64,000 nucleotides of DNA from Bacteroidales bacterium. GTDB taxonomy: Bacteria; Bacteroidota; Bacteroidia; Bacteroidales; WCHB1-69. The stretch lies in the NCBI GenBank assembly GCA_024400875.1, contig JAKSMB010000002.1:99367-163366 (forward strand), written 5' to 3'. A program made the position numbers and the translations under genes. Position 1 is the first letter of the stretch, and each line of letters opens with the position of its first letter. The notes below the pieces were generated by a model. That model saw only the letters and a list, made by a program, of their open reading frames with translations. It did no database searches and was not told the DNA's origin. Below, in pieces: positions 33,343 through 42,072 of the stretch.

Positions 33343-34592
33343 AAATATTAATCATTGGCCGTGGTGGCCGCGAACATGCTATCGCTTGGAAGGTAGCCCA
33401 ATCTGCTCTCAACCCTCAACTCTTCATCGCTCCTGGCAATGAAGGTATGTGCACTATTAAAGACGCTCCTGTAACGCTGGTCCCTATCGATGAAACCAAT
33501 ACAGAACAATTGCTCGCTTTTGCTCAGGAAAATGCTATCGACCTGACAATTGTTGGTCCGGAGGCTGCTCTGATGAATGGCATCGCCAACCGCTTCCACG
33601 AAGCTGGACTTAAGATCTTTGCGCCAACTTGTGAAGCTGCACAAATCGAAGGTAGCAAGCAGTTTGCTAAGGATTTGATGGATAAATATAACATCCCGAC
33701 AGCGGCATATCGTACTTTCGAAGAGTATGAAGAAGCTAAGGCTTACCTTGATGAAGTGGGCGCTCCTATCGTCATTAAGTATGACGGATTGGCTGCCGGT
33801 AAAGGTGTAGTTGTGGCGCTCACCGCCGAGGAGGCTGATGAAGCTCTGAAGGATATGCTCCTCGATAACCACTTTGGTAAAGGTAAGGTGGTGATGGAAG
33901 AGTATCTTCAAGGACCAGAATTCTCTTTGCTGACAATGGTGAACGGAGAAACAGTAGTTCCGTTGGTGATTGCCCAGGATCATAAACGCGCTTACGACGG
34001 TGACAAAGGTCCTAACACGGGCGGTATGGGCGCCTACTCTCCAGTGCCAGTTATCCCTCAAGAGCAAATCGACTGGGCAGTTGAACATATTATGAAACCT
34101 ACGGCAGCAGCCATGGTGAAAGAAAATTGCTCCTTCTGCGGTATCCTTTATGGTGGTCTGATGCTGACCCAGCAAGGTCCTAAGGTGATCGAGTTCAATG
34201 CTCGCTTTGGCGACCCTGAAACAGAGGTTGTACTTCCAAAATTGAAAAGCGATCTCGTGCAACTTATGTTGGATGTACTCGATGGTAAATGTCCACAACC
34301 CGAATTCCACGACGATGTTTTCTTGGGCGTTGTGATGGCCGCAAAGGGTTATCCAGGATCTTATCCGAAAGGGGTGGCTATCGAAAATATCGATAAAGTT
34401 GAACAGTTGGTTTTCCATATGGGTACTTCAAAAAAAGAGGGAAAATGGGTTTCTAATGGAGGTCGTGTTCTCTTTGTAGTTGGTCAAGGAAAAACTTTCC
34501 AAGAGGCTAAGAATGATGCATATAGAGGCGTGGAAACGGTCGAAAGTGATGGCCTCTTCTATCGTAAGGATATCGGTTGGCAGGCAATGTGA
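33339..34592 (+). CDS. purD: Phosphoribosylamine-glycine ligase
   Basis: This 417-residue ATP-grasp enzyme begins MKILIIGRGGREHAIAWK and has IVIKYDGLAAGKGVVVA, GPNTGGMGAYSPVPVIP and EFNARFGDPETEVVLP. It makes glycinamide ribonucleotide in purine synthesis. The gene is translationally coupled to the transglycosylase (four-base overlap), a functionally unrelated partner. An antisense reading frame of 356 codons lies across most of it and is a by-product of codon bias. Confidence 0.96.
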   Translation: MKILIIGRGGREHAIAWKVAQSALNPQLFIAPGNEGMCTIKDAPVTLVPIDETNTEQLLAFAQENAIDLTIVGPEAALMNGIANRFHEAGLKIFAPTCEAAQIEGSKQFAKDLMDKYNIPTAAYRTFEEYEEAKAYLDEVGAPIVIKYDGLAAGKGVVVALTAEEADEALKDMLLDNHFGKGKVVMEEYLQGPEFSLLTMVNGETVVPLVIAQDHKRAYDGDKGPNTGGMGAYSPVPVIPQEQIDWAVEHIMKPTAAAMVKENCSFCGILYGGLMLTQQGPKVIEFNARFGDPETEVVLPKLKSDLVQLMLDVLDGKCPQPEFHDDVFLGVVMAAKGYPGSYPKGVAIENIDKVEQLVFHMGTSKKEGKWVSNGGRVLFVVGQGKTFQEAKNDAYRGVETVESDGLFYRKDIGWQAM

Positions 34593-34599
34593 TTTTTTG

Positions 34600-34607
34600 T
34601 ATATTTG
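34600..34607 (+). promoter_or_regulatory. -7 promoter element of the TonB-dependent receptor
   Basis: TATATTTG followed by C, 22 bases before the ATG at 34630. Confidence 0.6.
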
Positions 34608-34629
34608 CGACCTTTAAAAAAAATCGCAA

Positions 34630-36909
34630 ATGAAAAAATCTATCCTCTTTGCAGGACTTTTGATACTGTTCGCAACTGCACTGTCTGCACAAAATACGAT
34701 GCTTAAGGGGTTCACATACGATGAATCAAATGGTGAAACTCTTCCTTATTGTACGATACAACTTATGGGCACTTCCTACGGTGCTCTTTCAGATACCAAA
34801 GGTGCTTTCGTGATTAACAAGATTCCGAAAGGCACCTTTGTTGTTAAAGTCTCACATCTCGGATATAACGACATATATGATACTATCGTGGTACGTCACG
34901 ATATGACAATTACAAAGCGTTACTCCTTGAATCCAGCTTCCACCACGTTGGATGCTGTGCAAATCTTGGGCGAGGGACAACGTAGAGAACAGGAAACTAG
35001 AACTTCTGTGATCAGTGTTACGCCTAAGGATATGAGCAAGATGCCTGCCATTGGTGGTCAACCTGATTTTGCACAATATCTTCAAGTACTTCCGGGTGTG
35101 ATCTCTACGGGCGACCAAGGTGGTCAGCTTTACGTGCGTGGTGGTACGCCTGTGCAGAATATGCTCCTGCTGGACGGCGTTATCGTTTACAACCCGTTCC
35201 ACTCCATTGGTATCTTCTCTGTATTTGATATGGATATTATGTCCAGCGCCGATGTCTATACTGGCGGTTTCGGTGCGGAATTCGGCGGTAGAGTATCGTC
35301 CGTTATGGATATCAAAACCCGTGATGGTAACAAAAAACGCCTCTCCGGTAAAGTCGATCTAAGCAACATTGGTGCTCAACTTCTGCTTGAAGGCCCGCTG
35401 GTGAAGCTGAAAGAGGATAGAAAGACCTCTTTGAGCTTTATCCTTTCTGGTAAAACCTCCTATCTCGATAAGTCTACACCTGTTTTCTACCCATACGTGG
35501 AAGACGGTTTGCCATACAATTTCTTGGATCTTTATGGTAAGTTGACATTGGCTACCAGAAATGGTACGAAACTCAATATCTTCGGTTTCCGTTACGACGA
35601 TAAAGTGAACTATAGCTCTATCGCTAACTATAATTGGGACAACTGGGGCCTGGGTGCCAATTTCTTGATCATTCCTGGTGATGTTCCTACTTCTATTGAG
35701 GGCTCTCTCTCTTATTCCAGATACGATTGTTTGCTGGATGACAAACAGTTTGAGCCTAAGAAAAGTTCGATGGATGGTTTCACCTTCAACCTCGGCTTTA
35801 ATTATTATATAGGTAAGAACCTGCTCAACCTCGGTTTAGAAACGGTGGGATACAATACTTCTTATTCTTATTTCTCACGATTTGGTGCTGAAAATCTGTT
35901 GGAAGATCACACCACGGATCTTTCTCTTTACATAAAATATAAACACAACTTTAGAAACAAATTGCTGATCGAGCCAAGTTTCCGTCTTCAGTACTATTAT
36001 TCCTTGGGTGAGGCTTCTCCAGAACCTCGTTTGGCAGTTAAGTATAATGCAACAAAGAATCTTCGCTTTAAGTTGGCAGCCGGTCTATATTCACAGAACT
36101 TGATTGCCGTTAACTCCGACCAGGATGTGGTTAGCCTATTCTCAGGCTTCCTCTCTTCTCCATTGAGTAATACGGTGCTTAACGACGAAATGCTTAATGG
36201 TGCCGATACGATGAGAAGTCGTTTGCAGAAAGCACAGCACATCATCATTGGCGCCGAATACGAGCCTATTAAGAACATCTCTATTAATGTAGAGGGCTAT
36301 TTTAAGAACTTCTCCCAGTTGATTTCTGCGAATAGATATAAAATGTATGATGACGAATGCGAGTTTATTTGGGAAAAGGGTAAAGCATACGGTGGAGATG
36401 TTACGGTTAAGTACGAAAACAAGGGCTTCTACGTATGGTTGGTATACTCTTTGGGTTGGGTAACACGTACGGATGGTGTTGTGGATTATCATCCTCATTT
36501 CGACCGCCGTCATAATATCAATTTCTTAGCTTCTTATGCTTTCGGTAAACGTAGATCTTGGCAGATCGACGCCCGCTGGAACTTTGGTACTGGTTTCCCA
36601 TTTACGCAAACGCAAGCCTATTATCCTCACTACGGCTCATCCAACATTGGGGATGATTTCGTATCCAACAACGAGGATGTTTACTTCTTGCTCTCCGATT
36701 TGAATGGCTCCAGATTGCCAAACTATCACCGTTTGGATATTGGCGCAAAAAAGAAGTTCTATTTGGGTGAAAGAAATTCTCTTGAGTTGAGTATTTCGTT
36801 CTCAAATATCTATAATTATAGAAATGTTTTCTATGTGAATAGAACCACAAATGACGTAATTTACCAGCTTCCATTCCTATATTATTTCGGTTTGTGCTGG
36901 AGATTTTAG
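34630..36909 (+). CDS. TonB-dependent outer-membrane receptor with CarboxypepD-reg-like domain
   Basis: The 759-residue protein has a signal peptide (ATALSAQ), a carboxypeptidase-regulatory-like N-domain (about 22-110; GFTYDESNGETLPYCTIQLMG in two parts) and a plug domain (SVISVTPKDMSKMPAIGGQPD, LYVRGGTPVQNMLLLDGVIVYNP). A 22-strand-type barrel ends in YYFGLCWRF. It takes up an unknown large ligand using TonB energy. There is no SusD partner next to it, so it is not a typical polysaccharide-utilisation pair. The ExbB/ExbD genes at 58-61 kb could power it but are 21 kb away. Confidence 0.9.
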   Translation: MKKSILFAGLLILFATALSAQNTMLKGFTYDESNGETLPYCTIQLMGTSYGALSDTKGAFVINKIPKGTFVVKVSHLGYNDIYDTIVVRHDMTITKRYSLNPASTTLDAVQILGEGQRREQETRTSVISVTPKDMSKMPAIGGQPDFAQYLQVLPGVISTGDQGGQLYVRGGTPVQNMLLLDGVIVYNPFHSIGIFSVFDMDIMSSADVYTGGFGAEFGGRVSSVMDIKTRDGNKKRLSGKVDLSNIGAQLLLEGPLVKLKEDRKTSLSFILSGKTSYLDKSTPVFYPYVEDGLPYNFLDLYGKLTLATRNGTKLNIFGFRYDDKVNYSSIANYNWDNWGLGANFLIIPGDVPTSIEGSLSYSRYDCLLDDKQFEPKKSSMDGFTFNLGFNYYIGKNLLNLGLETVGYNTSYSYFSRFGAENLLEDHTTDLSLYIKYKHNFRNKLLIEPSFRLQYYYSLGEASPEPRLAVKYNATKNLRFKLAAGLYSQNLIAVNSDQDVVSLFSGFLSSPLSNTVLNDEMLNGADTMRSRLQKAQHIIIGAEYEPIKNISINVEGYFKNFSQLISANRYKMYDDECEFIWEKGKAYGGDVTVKYENKGFYVWLVYSLGWVTRTDGVVDYHPHFDRRHNINFLASYAFGKRRSWQIDARWNFGTGFPFTQTQAYYPHYGSSNIGDDFVSNNEDVYFLLSDLNGSRLPNYHRLDIGAKKKFYLGERNSLELSISFSNIYNYRNVFYVNRTTNDVIYQLPFLYYFGLCWRF

Positions 36910-36986
36910 TCGCAATAATGCAAGTATGCTGTTTAACTATTTGATATAAAGAAAAATAAAAAATATAATTTTTTTTCAAAAAGTGG

Positions 36987-37015
36987 TTGAACGAATGAAA
37001 AAAAGTGTACTTTTG
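36987..37015 (+). promoter_or_regulatory. Promoter of tRNA-Asp (TTG-N18-TACTTTTG)
   Basis: TTG at 36987-36989 and TACTTTTG at 37008-37015, 18 bases apart. It resembles the tRNA-Asn promoter and both have a run of A in the spacer. Confidence 0.7.
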
Positions 37016-37039
37016 CAGTGTTCAAACAACGAACGAAAC

Positions 37040-37114
37040 GGATCGGTAGTTCAGTTTGGTTAGAATACATGCCTGTCACGCATGGGGTCGCGAGTTCGAG
37101 TCTCGTCCGGTCCG
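37040..37114 (+). tRNA. tRNA-Asp (GTC anticodon)
   Basis: The acceptor GGATCGG pairs with CCGGTCC (one T-G pair). The anticodon stem CATGC/GCATG encloses CTGTCAC with anticodon GTC. The T stem GCGAG/CTCGT has loop TTCGAGT. The discriminator base is G; no CCA is encoded. Confidence 0.96.
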
Positions 37115-37124
37115 CAAAACATCA

Positions 37125-37152
37125 GGGAAGGTTCAAAACCTTCCCTTTTTTT
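37125..37152 (+). terminator. Terminator of tRNA-Asp
   Basis: Nine-bp stem GGGAAGGTT/AACCTTCCC (37125-37133, 37137-37145) with loop CAA, followed by T7. Confidence 0.9.
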
Positions 37153-37219
37153 GTGCCCTTTTTTCACACATCATTAAATTAAAAGAGACGCGCCATTGGC
37201 ACGTCTCTCAATATGTAAG

Positions 37220-37276
37220 CCTTTCACTTTTGTCTCTTAGCTTCTTAGCCTCTTTGCCTACTGCTTGCTGCCCTTT
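37220..37276. repeat. Pyrimidine-rich intergenic tract
   Basis: C/T-rich plus strand with CTTAGCTTCTTAGCCTC and TACTGCTTGCTGCC, related to the CTTACTGCCTC tracts at 7.7 and 40.3 kb. It lies just beyond the glsB stop. Confidence 0.5.
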
Positions 37277-38282
37277 ACGACCTTCGTCTTTGATACGTAC
37301 TGATATGTCGTTTGCTTTTCTTCTCGTAGATGTCTTTGATCTTGATGGCGATCGCAATCTCTTCCACTTCGCCGAACTCCTCGTTGGCAGAAGCGCCGTA
37401 GTATTGCAGGGTGGAGGAGAGTTGTATGTAGGCCTTGATTAATGGCGGAATCGTGGTCTTGAGCTCCATAATGTTTTGATTTAAGATCTTGAAGTCTTCA
37501 GCGGCGGTGTTGCCTGTAAAGATGGACTTCAATACCTTTGGAGTCTTTTGCGTAGGATTGAACGGCTTGATCAACTCCGGATCGCCAGGGAAACGCTTGG
37601 TGAGGAAGTTCAAGATCCAATTGCGGGCCAGACGGTTGTAGCTGTTGTACATCGTCATCTTGCCGAAGAAGTAGTCGATTTCGGGGTAGTCCACAACTAA
37701 TGTGCCTAAGCCGTCCCACATATTGTCGAGGGAGAACAGACCTACACGCGGGTTCTGGGTGGCTTGATATTGTGGTTGTACGAAACTTCTACCCAACTCG
37801 ATGGTTTTCTGCCAGTCGCCGTGGATGTATTTCTCGGAGAATTCAAACAGCTTGGAGCAGGGCGTCAATGGGTAGCCGTTGGCGTCGGTAGGAGCATCCT
37901 TGCCCAAGATGAAACGGTAAGAGCTTACGATCTCCTGATCTTCCTCGTTCCATACGATGAGCTGTTGGAAGGGCTTTTCGCCTTCGTCGTATTCGTCGAT
38001 GTCTAACGGTTTGCCCGTGCCACCACCCGCCATACGGAAGGTATATTCACGTAAACGGCCGATTTCTTTCATTACATTCGGCGCATTGTTGGCGTTAACC
38101 ATATATATATCATTGCCTAGTGCGTTGGTCTTTCTGAGAAAGCGCTCTGGCGTTAACTCTGATTTGAGGATGTCCCGGTCGACTCTCGGAATGAGATCAT
38201 CGGTATTAACCTTTGCGGCAGTTTGCGAGTTTGTAGGTTTCTTCCCTAAGCCAATTGGCCCATTCTGTGTTCGTTCTGTCAT
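37275..38282 (-). CDS. glsB: GNAT-type N-acyltransferase, GlsB/OlsB-like (aminolipid synthesis)
   Basis: This 335-residue protein matches the hemolysin/OlsB-type acyltransferases: NVMKEIGRLREYTFRMAGGGTG, QQLIVWNEEDQEIVSSYRFILG, ELGRSFVQPQYQ and SLDNMWDGLGTLV. In Bacteroides GlsB puts a 3-hydroxy fatty acid on the amino group of glycine, the first step of glycine-lipid synthesis; ornithine or glutamine are possible alternative heads. The PlsC-type partner GlsA is encoded directly upstream. The ATG at 38282 overlaps the glsA end by 77 bases; no later ATG precedes the conserved core, so the overlap seems real. The C-terminus is basic (KKSKRHISTYQRRRS). Confidence 0.85.
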   Translation of the reverse strand: MTERTQNGPIGLGKKPTNSQTAAKVNTDDLIPRVDRDILKSELTPERFLRKTNALGNDIYMVNANNAPNVMKEIGRLREYTFRMAGGGTGKPLDIDEYDEGEKPFQQLIVWNEEDQEIVSSYRFILGKDAPTDANGYPLTPCSKLFEFSEKYIHGDWQKTIELGRSFVQPQYQATQNPRVGLFSLDNMWDGLGTLVVDYPEIDYFFGKMTMYNSYNRLARNWILNFLTKRFPGDPELIKPFNPTQKTPKVLKSIFTGNTAAEDFKILNQNIMELKTTIPPLIKAYIQLSSTLQYYGASANEEFGEVEEIAIAIKIKDIYEKKSKRHISTYQRRRS

Positions 38283-39027
38283 TGGTAAAGGTTTTATAGG
38301 TTATTGGTTTTCCAAATGTTATCTTGAATGTTTGACCTCTCTGTTTGAACATCTCGTCTGGCAGCAATATCATCTCTATGTTGAATTTGATACCGATTTT
38401 TTTTCTGAAGTTGGCAAGATTGTAGAAGAAGTTGCTGTTTCTTCCCTCGAAATACACGGGGATGATGTCTCGTTCGTATTGTCTTGCCTTGGATATGACC
38501 GTGCCTTTCCAGTCTAAGTCTTTGATGACTCCCTGTTGACGGCGTGAACAGAGGCCGGCAGGGAAGTAAAAGATGAGGTCGTCAGACTCGAAGGCCTTGT
38601 TGAAGGCTTTCACAGCATCCGTGTTTTGTCGCCCGTGTTTGTTGATGGGAACGAAGATGTTGTTCAACGGTTCTACGTTCATCAGCAGGTCATTGACCGG
38701 GAACTTCATATCCTGGCGGTACTTGGAAAGCAGCGCAATGTAGCCGATGCCGTCCAAGCCTCCTAATGGATGGTTGGAAACGATGATGGGTCTTCCGTCG
38801 GCAGGGATGTTTTCGGGATGCTGTATGTCGAGTTGTATGTTCAGGTGTTGGATGAGACTGCGTGCAAACGTCACTCCCTTTTCCTCGCCGTGTTCACGCA
38901 GAAAAGCATTCATTTCATCTTGATGTATGATGCGCTCGAGTAGGCGAATGACGAACTTCGGCAAACGTTTATGCCACTTTGGACTTTTGTTTGCAAGGAT
39001 TTGGTCAACGTTTAATTGCAGTGCCAT
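38206..39027 (-). CDS. glsA: PlsC-type O-acyltransferase, GlsA/OlsA-like
   Basis: The 273-residue protein has the acyltransferase motif NHPLGGLD (the HxxxxD box), PLNNIFVPINKHG, FYFPAGLCSRR and IIPVYFEG, the four blocks of the PlsC family. Together with GlsB it should make a diacylated amino-acid lipid at the inner membrane; GlsA adds the second, ester-linked acyl chain. The ATG at 39027 (MALQLNV) leaves about 25 bases of leader after the promoter element, whereas the ATG at 39048 would lie almost on the transcription start. Confidence 0.87.
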   Translation of the reverse strand: MALQLNVDQILANKSPKWHKRLPKFVIRLLERIIHQDEMNAFLREHGEEKGVTFARSLIQHLNIQLDIQHPENIPADGRPIIVSNHPLGGLDGIGYIALLSKYRQDMKFPVNDLLMNVEPLNNIFVPINKHGRQNTDAVKAFNKAFESDDLIFYFPAGLCSRRQQGVIKDLDWKGTVISKARQYERDIIPVYFEGRNSNFFYNLANFRKKIGIKFNIEMILLPDEMFKQRGQTFKITFGKPITYKTFTNDRTNTEWANWLREETYKLANCRKG

Positions 39028-39058
39028 AGTTTTCTTTGTAGAGTTCAAAAAAACGCGG

Positions 39059-39066
39059 CAAAGATA
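39059..39066 (-). promoter_or_regulatory. -7 promoter element of glsA-glsB
   Basis: TATCTTTG on the minus strand, followed by CC. It lies 32 bases before the chosen glsA start. Confidence 0.6.
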
Positions 39067-39084
39067 GTAAAAAGATTTGCTTTT

Positions 39085-40206
39085 TTAACATTTTTTCACA
39101 ATTTCAAAAAACAGATCTATCCCCTTTTCAATCAATGCATCTGGGAAGTTGAAATGCTGGTGATGTAGAGGTGGTTGCTCTTCGCCGGCGCCCAATCCGA
39201 AGAGTGCGCCAGGATAGTGTTGGGTGAGCAATCCGAAGTCTTCGCCCCAAGAGAAAGGAAGTTCTTTTTCAACGTAAGGAAGATGGCATTGCTGAGCAGC
39301 TGCTTGTAAGTGATTAACGGCATCGGGGTGATTGTGCGACGCGGCGAAGTACTCTTTCCATTGAATGCTACTTTCCAAACCAGGAAATTGTGCAATGGTA
39401 TTTTCCACTTCGTGGCACACGATATGGCGGGTGTGTTGCAGCACTTCATCGTTTTTGGCGCGTAGTGTGAAGCGTAAGACCCCGTGTCCGGCAGTTACAC
39501 CGTAGGCCTGCTCGCCAACTCTAAATTCTACGAGGGTTACCAGTTGGAAGTCGTCCCGGTACATATCATATTGGTTAAGTGCCAGGAGCGTGTCGGTGAT
39601 GGCTTTTGCGGCGGGGTAGGGGGAGAGCGCCTTCAGTGGCTCGGCCGCGTGCGAGGTCTTGCCGTGCAGTTCAATGTCGCAGCTGATAACCGAGCAGGTG
39701 AAACTTTCTGGTTTGCAGATGACTGTCCCTAAGGTCTCGCCGGGGATGTTGTGGAGGGCGTACACCCATTGCGGCTGGTAGCGTTCCAAGATGCCACTTG
39801 CGAGCAGTTGACCCGCGCCCTCGCCCGTCTCTTCGGCAGCCTGGAAAAAGAGCAATATGCGCCCGCATTGCAGCGGCTGATTATGCAGCTGCTCTGCCAG
39901 CCCCAAAAGGATGGCAGTGTGCCCGTCGTGTCCGCATTTGTGCGATACACCAGGCGTCTGCGAGGCGTATGGCAAGTCCAAAGTCTCAGGAACATACACG
40001 GCATCAAAGTCACCCCGGATCAGGATGGTGCGACCACCTTCCCCGAAGTCGTACACGGCAAGGATGTTGTTGCTGTTGTCGAAGGTGTGTATTTGCGTGG
40101 GCGTGTATGCCTGAAGTGTCTCCAATATGAAGCGCTTGGTCTTCTCTTCCGCCCCGGATGGCTCCGCCAACTCGTGCAGTCTGTGACGTATCTTGCTATA
40201 ATCCAT
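39085..40206 (-). CDS. M20-family amidohydrolase/peptidase
   Basis: The 373-residue metalloenzyme has LIRGDFDAVYV, SHKCGHDGHTAILLGLA, FFQAAEETGEGAGQLL and ALHNIPGE, the metal-site and catalytic blocks of the M20D amidohydrolases (N-acyl-amino acid, hippurate or IAA-amino acid hydrolases). A C-terminal SWGEDFGLLTQHYPGALFGLG completes the catalytic domain. It should be cytoplasmic; the N-acyl substrate is not known. It lies between the aminolipid genes and rlmH but is separated from both by intergenic sequence. Confidence 0.87.
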   Translation of the reverse strand: MDYSKIRHRLHELAEPSGAEEKTKRFILETLQAYTPTQIHTFDNSNNILAVYDFGEGGRTILIRGDFDAVYVPETLDLPYASQTPGVSHKCGHDGHTAILLGLAEQLHNQPLQCGRILLFFQAAEETGEGAGQLLASGILERYQPQWVYALHNIPGETLGTVICKPESFTCSVISCDIELHGKTSHAAEPLKALSPYPAAKAITDTLLALNQYDMYRDDFQLVTLVEFRVGEQAYGVTAGHGVLRFTLRAKNDEVLQHTRHIVCHEVENTIAQFPGLESSIQWKEYFAASHNHPDAVNHLQAAAQQCHLPYVEKELPFSWGEDFGLLTQHYPGALFGLGAGEEQPPLHHQHFNFPDALIEKGIDLFFEIVKKC

Positions 40207-40239
40207 AATAATTATCTAATGACAAAAACAAAAACCGTT

Positions 40240-40351
40240 GGCCATTAACTATTTAATCTTTAATCTTTCCACCTTTTGTCCTTTCGCCCTTTCCACCTTA
40301 CTGCCTCTTGCTTACTGCCTCTTAGCTTACTGCCTCCAGCCTTTCACCCTC
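40240..40351. repeat. Pyrimidine-rich intergenic repeat, copies B
   Basis: The plus strand is C/T-rich and contains three units starting CTTACTGCCTC (CTTACTGCCTCTTG, CTTACTGCCTCTTAG, CTTACTGCCTCCAG) at about 40297-40339. The 12-mer GCTTACTGCCTC occurs at 40310 and 40325 and again at 7685. The tract fills the gap between rlmH and the M20 gene. Confidence 0.65.
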
Positions 40352-40822
40352 TCAATGATGATACGGTTCTCCGTTCAAGATGGTGAAGGCGCGGTAAAGT
40401 TGTTCGGCAAAGATCAGTCTCGTCATAATGTGGGGAAATGTCAGTTGGGAAAGGGCCATCTGAGCGTTTCCACGAGCATAAACGGCGTCAGAGAAACCGT
40501 AGGCGCCACCGATGATGAAGACAACGGCTTTCAACCCGTTATTGGCTTGCTGCTGTATGAACTGTGCGAATTTCTTGGAGGTGAACTCTTTGCCTCGTTC
40601 GTCAAGAAGCACAACGTAGTCACCAGGCTCTATCTTCTTCAAAATGAGCTCGCCTTCCTTTTTTTTCTGCTCGTCTTGGGAGAGCGATTTGGTGTTCTTC
40701 AGGTAGGGGATGGCAATGGGTTCGTATACCGTGTAGAACTTCAACTTCTGGGTATATTGCTGAATGGCGGTGTCAAAAACATCGCCGTCTGTCTTGCCGA
40801 TCCAGATGAGTTTTACCTTCAA
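40352..40822 (-). CDS. rlmH: 23S rRNA (pseudouridine-1915-N3)-methyltransferase
   Basis: The 156-residue SPOUT methyltransferase has KLIWIGKTDGD at the start, VVLLDERGKEFTSKKFA, FIIGGAYGFSDAVY (SAM-binding knot) and a C-terminal AEQLYRAFTILNGEPYHH. It methylates the pseudouridine in helix 69 of 23S rRNA. Length and N-terminus of the family (155 residues in E. coli) place the start at TTG 40822, 11 bases after the sufD stop; the only upstream ATG lies inside sufD. It is probably read on the sufCD transcript. Confidence 0.93.
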   Translation of the reverse strand: MKVKLIWIGKTDGDVFDTAIQQYTQKLKFYTVYEPIAIPYLKNTKSLSQDEQKKKEGELILKKIEPGDYVVLLDERGKEFTSKKFAQFIQQQANNGLKAVVFIIGGAYGFSDAVYARGNAQMALSQLTFPHIMTRLIFAEQLYRAFTILNGEPYHH

Positions 40823-40833
40823 GGTGTGAGGAT

Positions 40834-42072
40834 TTATAGTTTGCTGGCGTCGATGGGGAAGATGACATTGCTGTTTTCCGCATCGTGCCACATACATTGG
40901 TCGCAAATGGTGAGTTCGCCGTTGAGACGACGTTGTACCATATCGCTAAGTCTGTCTTTCAAAGCTTGGATTTCTACGTGTTGGCAAATGTCATTGGCGA
41001 AGGCAAACATCAGCAGCTTGCGGGCGCTTCGCTCGCCGATGCCGCGGGAACGCAAATAGTACAATGCCTCTTCGTCGAGTTGTCCAACGGTGGCACCGTG
41101 ACTACATTGCACGTCATCCGCATAGATTTCCAGGAATGGCTTGGTGTTGATCTTGGCCTTGTCGGTAAGCAACAGGTTGCGGTTGGTTTGGAACGCGGCG
41201 GTGCGTTGCGCGTCTTGTTCCACTACTACGTGGCCATGGAAAGTGGCCTCCGACTCATCGTCCATAATACCTTTGTAAAGCTGAGAACTTTTACAATCGG
41301 TAGCGTGATGGCGCACCTGTATGTGGTTGTTGCATTTTTGAGTTTTATCCACCAAGTACAAACCATACAAATTGGCTTCAGCAAAAGGCTCGTTGAGGTT
41401 GACGTGGATGTCGTTGCATACGTAGCCAGCGTTGAAGGTGATGGCGTTGGAGTGGAATTGCGAGTAGGCCTTCTGATTGACAAAGATGTGGTTGAATAAC
41501 ATCGATTCGGCCTCCTTGTTCTCAGTCTTGTAGTAGTGTAGACGAGCGTTTTCGGAGAGTGTTATCTCGGTGACGACATTGATGAAGGTCTTGCCATATT
41601 TCGTAGAATCATCACATTGGATGATTGAAAGTTCTGAGTTGTTGCCTACGTAGATGACGTTGTGGTTCTGAACCAAAAGGTCTTCGCGGGAGTTGACCAA
41701 AGAGACAATCTGGAATGGATTTTCTACCTTGGTGTTGTCAGGAACATAAATGAAGATGCCGTCCGTGAACTCGTGTTCATTGCTTTCGATAAGTCCACTT
41801 TTTTCATTTTCCTGGAGTTTGCATAAATAAGGATTTATCAACTCTGGATATTGAGCGATGGCGGCCTTGATGCTACCGGCGATAACACCGTTTTCATAGG
41901 TCGTCAAGGGCATATCTTCGTGAACATACCAGCCGTTAAGTATAGGTAACATGATGGAACCCATATTGGCAACCTGACATTTGAAATATTCTTCAACAGG
42001 ACGGAATGGGTCGGGTTGTGTTTGTAGCCTATATTGCTTCAATTGCTCTAAATAGTCTGCGAATGGCTTCAT
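40834..42072 (-). CDS. sufD: Fe-S cluster assembly protein SufD
   Basis: This 412-residue beta-helix protein has SufBD-family blocks: DGIFIYVPDNTKVENPFQIV, HNVIYVGNNSELSIIQ, VRHHATDCKSSQLYKGIMD, LEIYADDVQCSHGATVGQLDEEALYYLRSRG. With SufC and SufB it forms the scaffold that builds Fe-S clusters in the cytoplasm. The conserved C-terminal histidine of CSHGATVG is present. It starts on the last base of the sufC stop (TAATG-type overlap). No sufB or sufS is adjacent. Confidence 0.93.
   Translation of the reverse strand: MKPFADYLEQLKQYRLQTQPDPFRPVEEYFKCQVANMGSIMLPILNGWYVHEDMPLTTYENGVIAGSIKAAIAQYPELINPYLCKLQENEKSGLIESNEHEFTDGIFIYVPDNTKVENPFQIVSLVNSREDLLVQNHNVIYVGNNSELSIIQCDDSTKYGKTFINVVTEITLSENARLHYYKTENKEAESMLFNHIFVNQKAYSQFHSNAITFNAGYVCNDIHVNLNEPFAEANLYGLYLVDKTQKCNNHIQVRHHATDCKSSQLYKGIMDDESEATFHGHVVVEQDAQRTAAFQTNRNLLLTDKAKINTKPFLEIYADDVQCSHGATVGQLDEEALYYLRSRGIGERSARKLLMFAFANDICQHVEIQALKDRLSDMVQRRLNGELTICDQCMWHDAENSNVIFPIDASKL

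Noticed and set aside
33348-34418. Antisense reading frame of 356 codons across purD
   Set aside because: It lies wholly inside a well-supported purD, has no family features and follows from codon bias of the sense gene.
31969-34592. Functional link between transglycosylase and purD because of the ATGA overlap
   Set aside because: No shared pathway is apparent; compact gene packing explains the overlap.
34630-36909. SusC half of a polysaccharide utilisation locus
   Set aside because: No SusD gene, no glycoside hydrolases and the chain is shorter than typical SusC.
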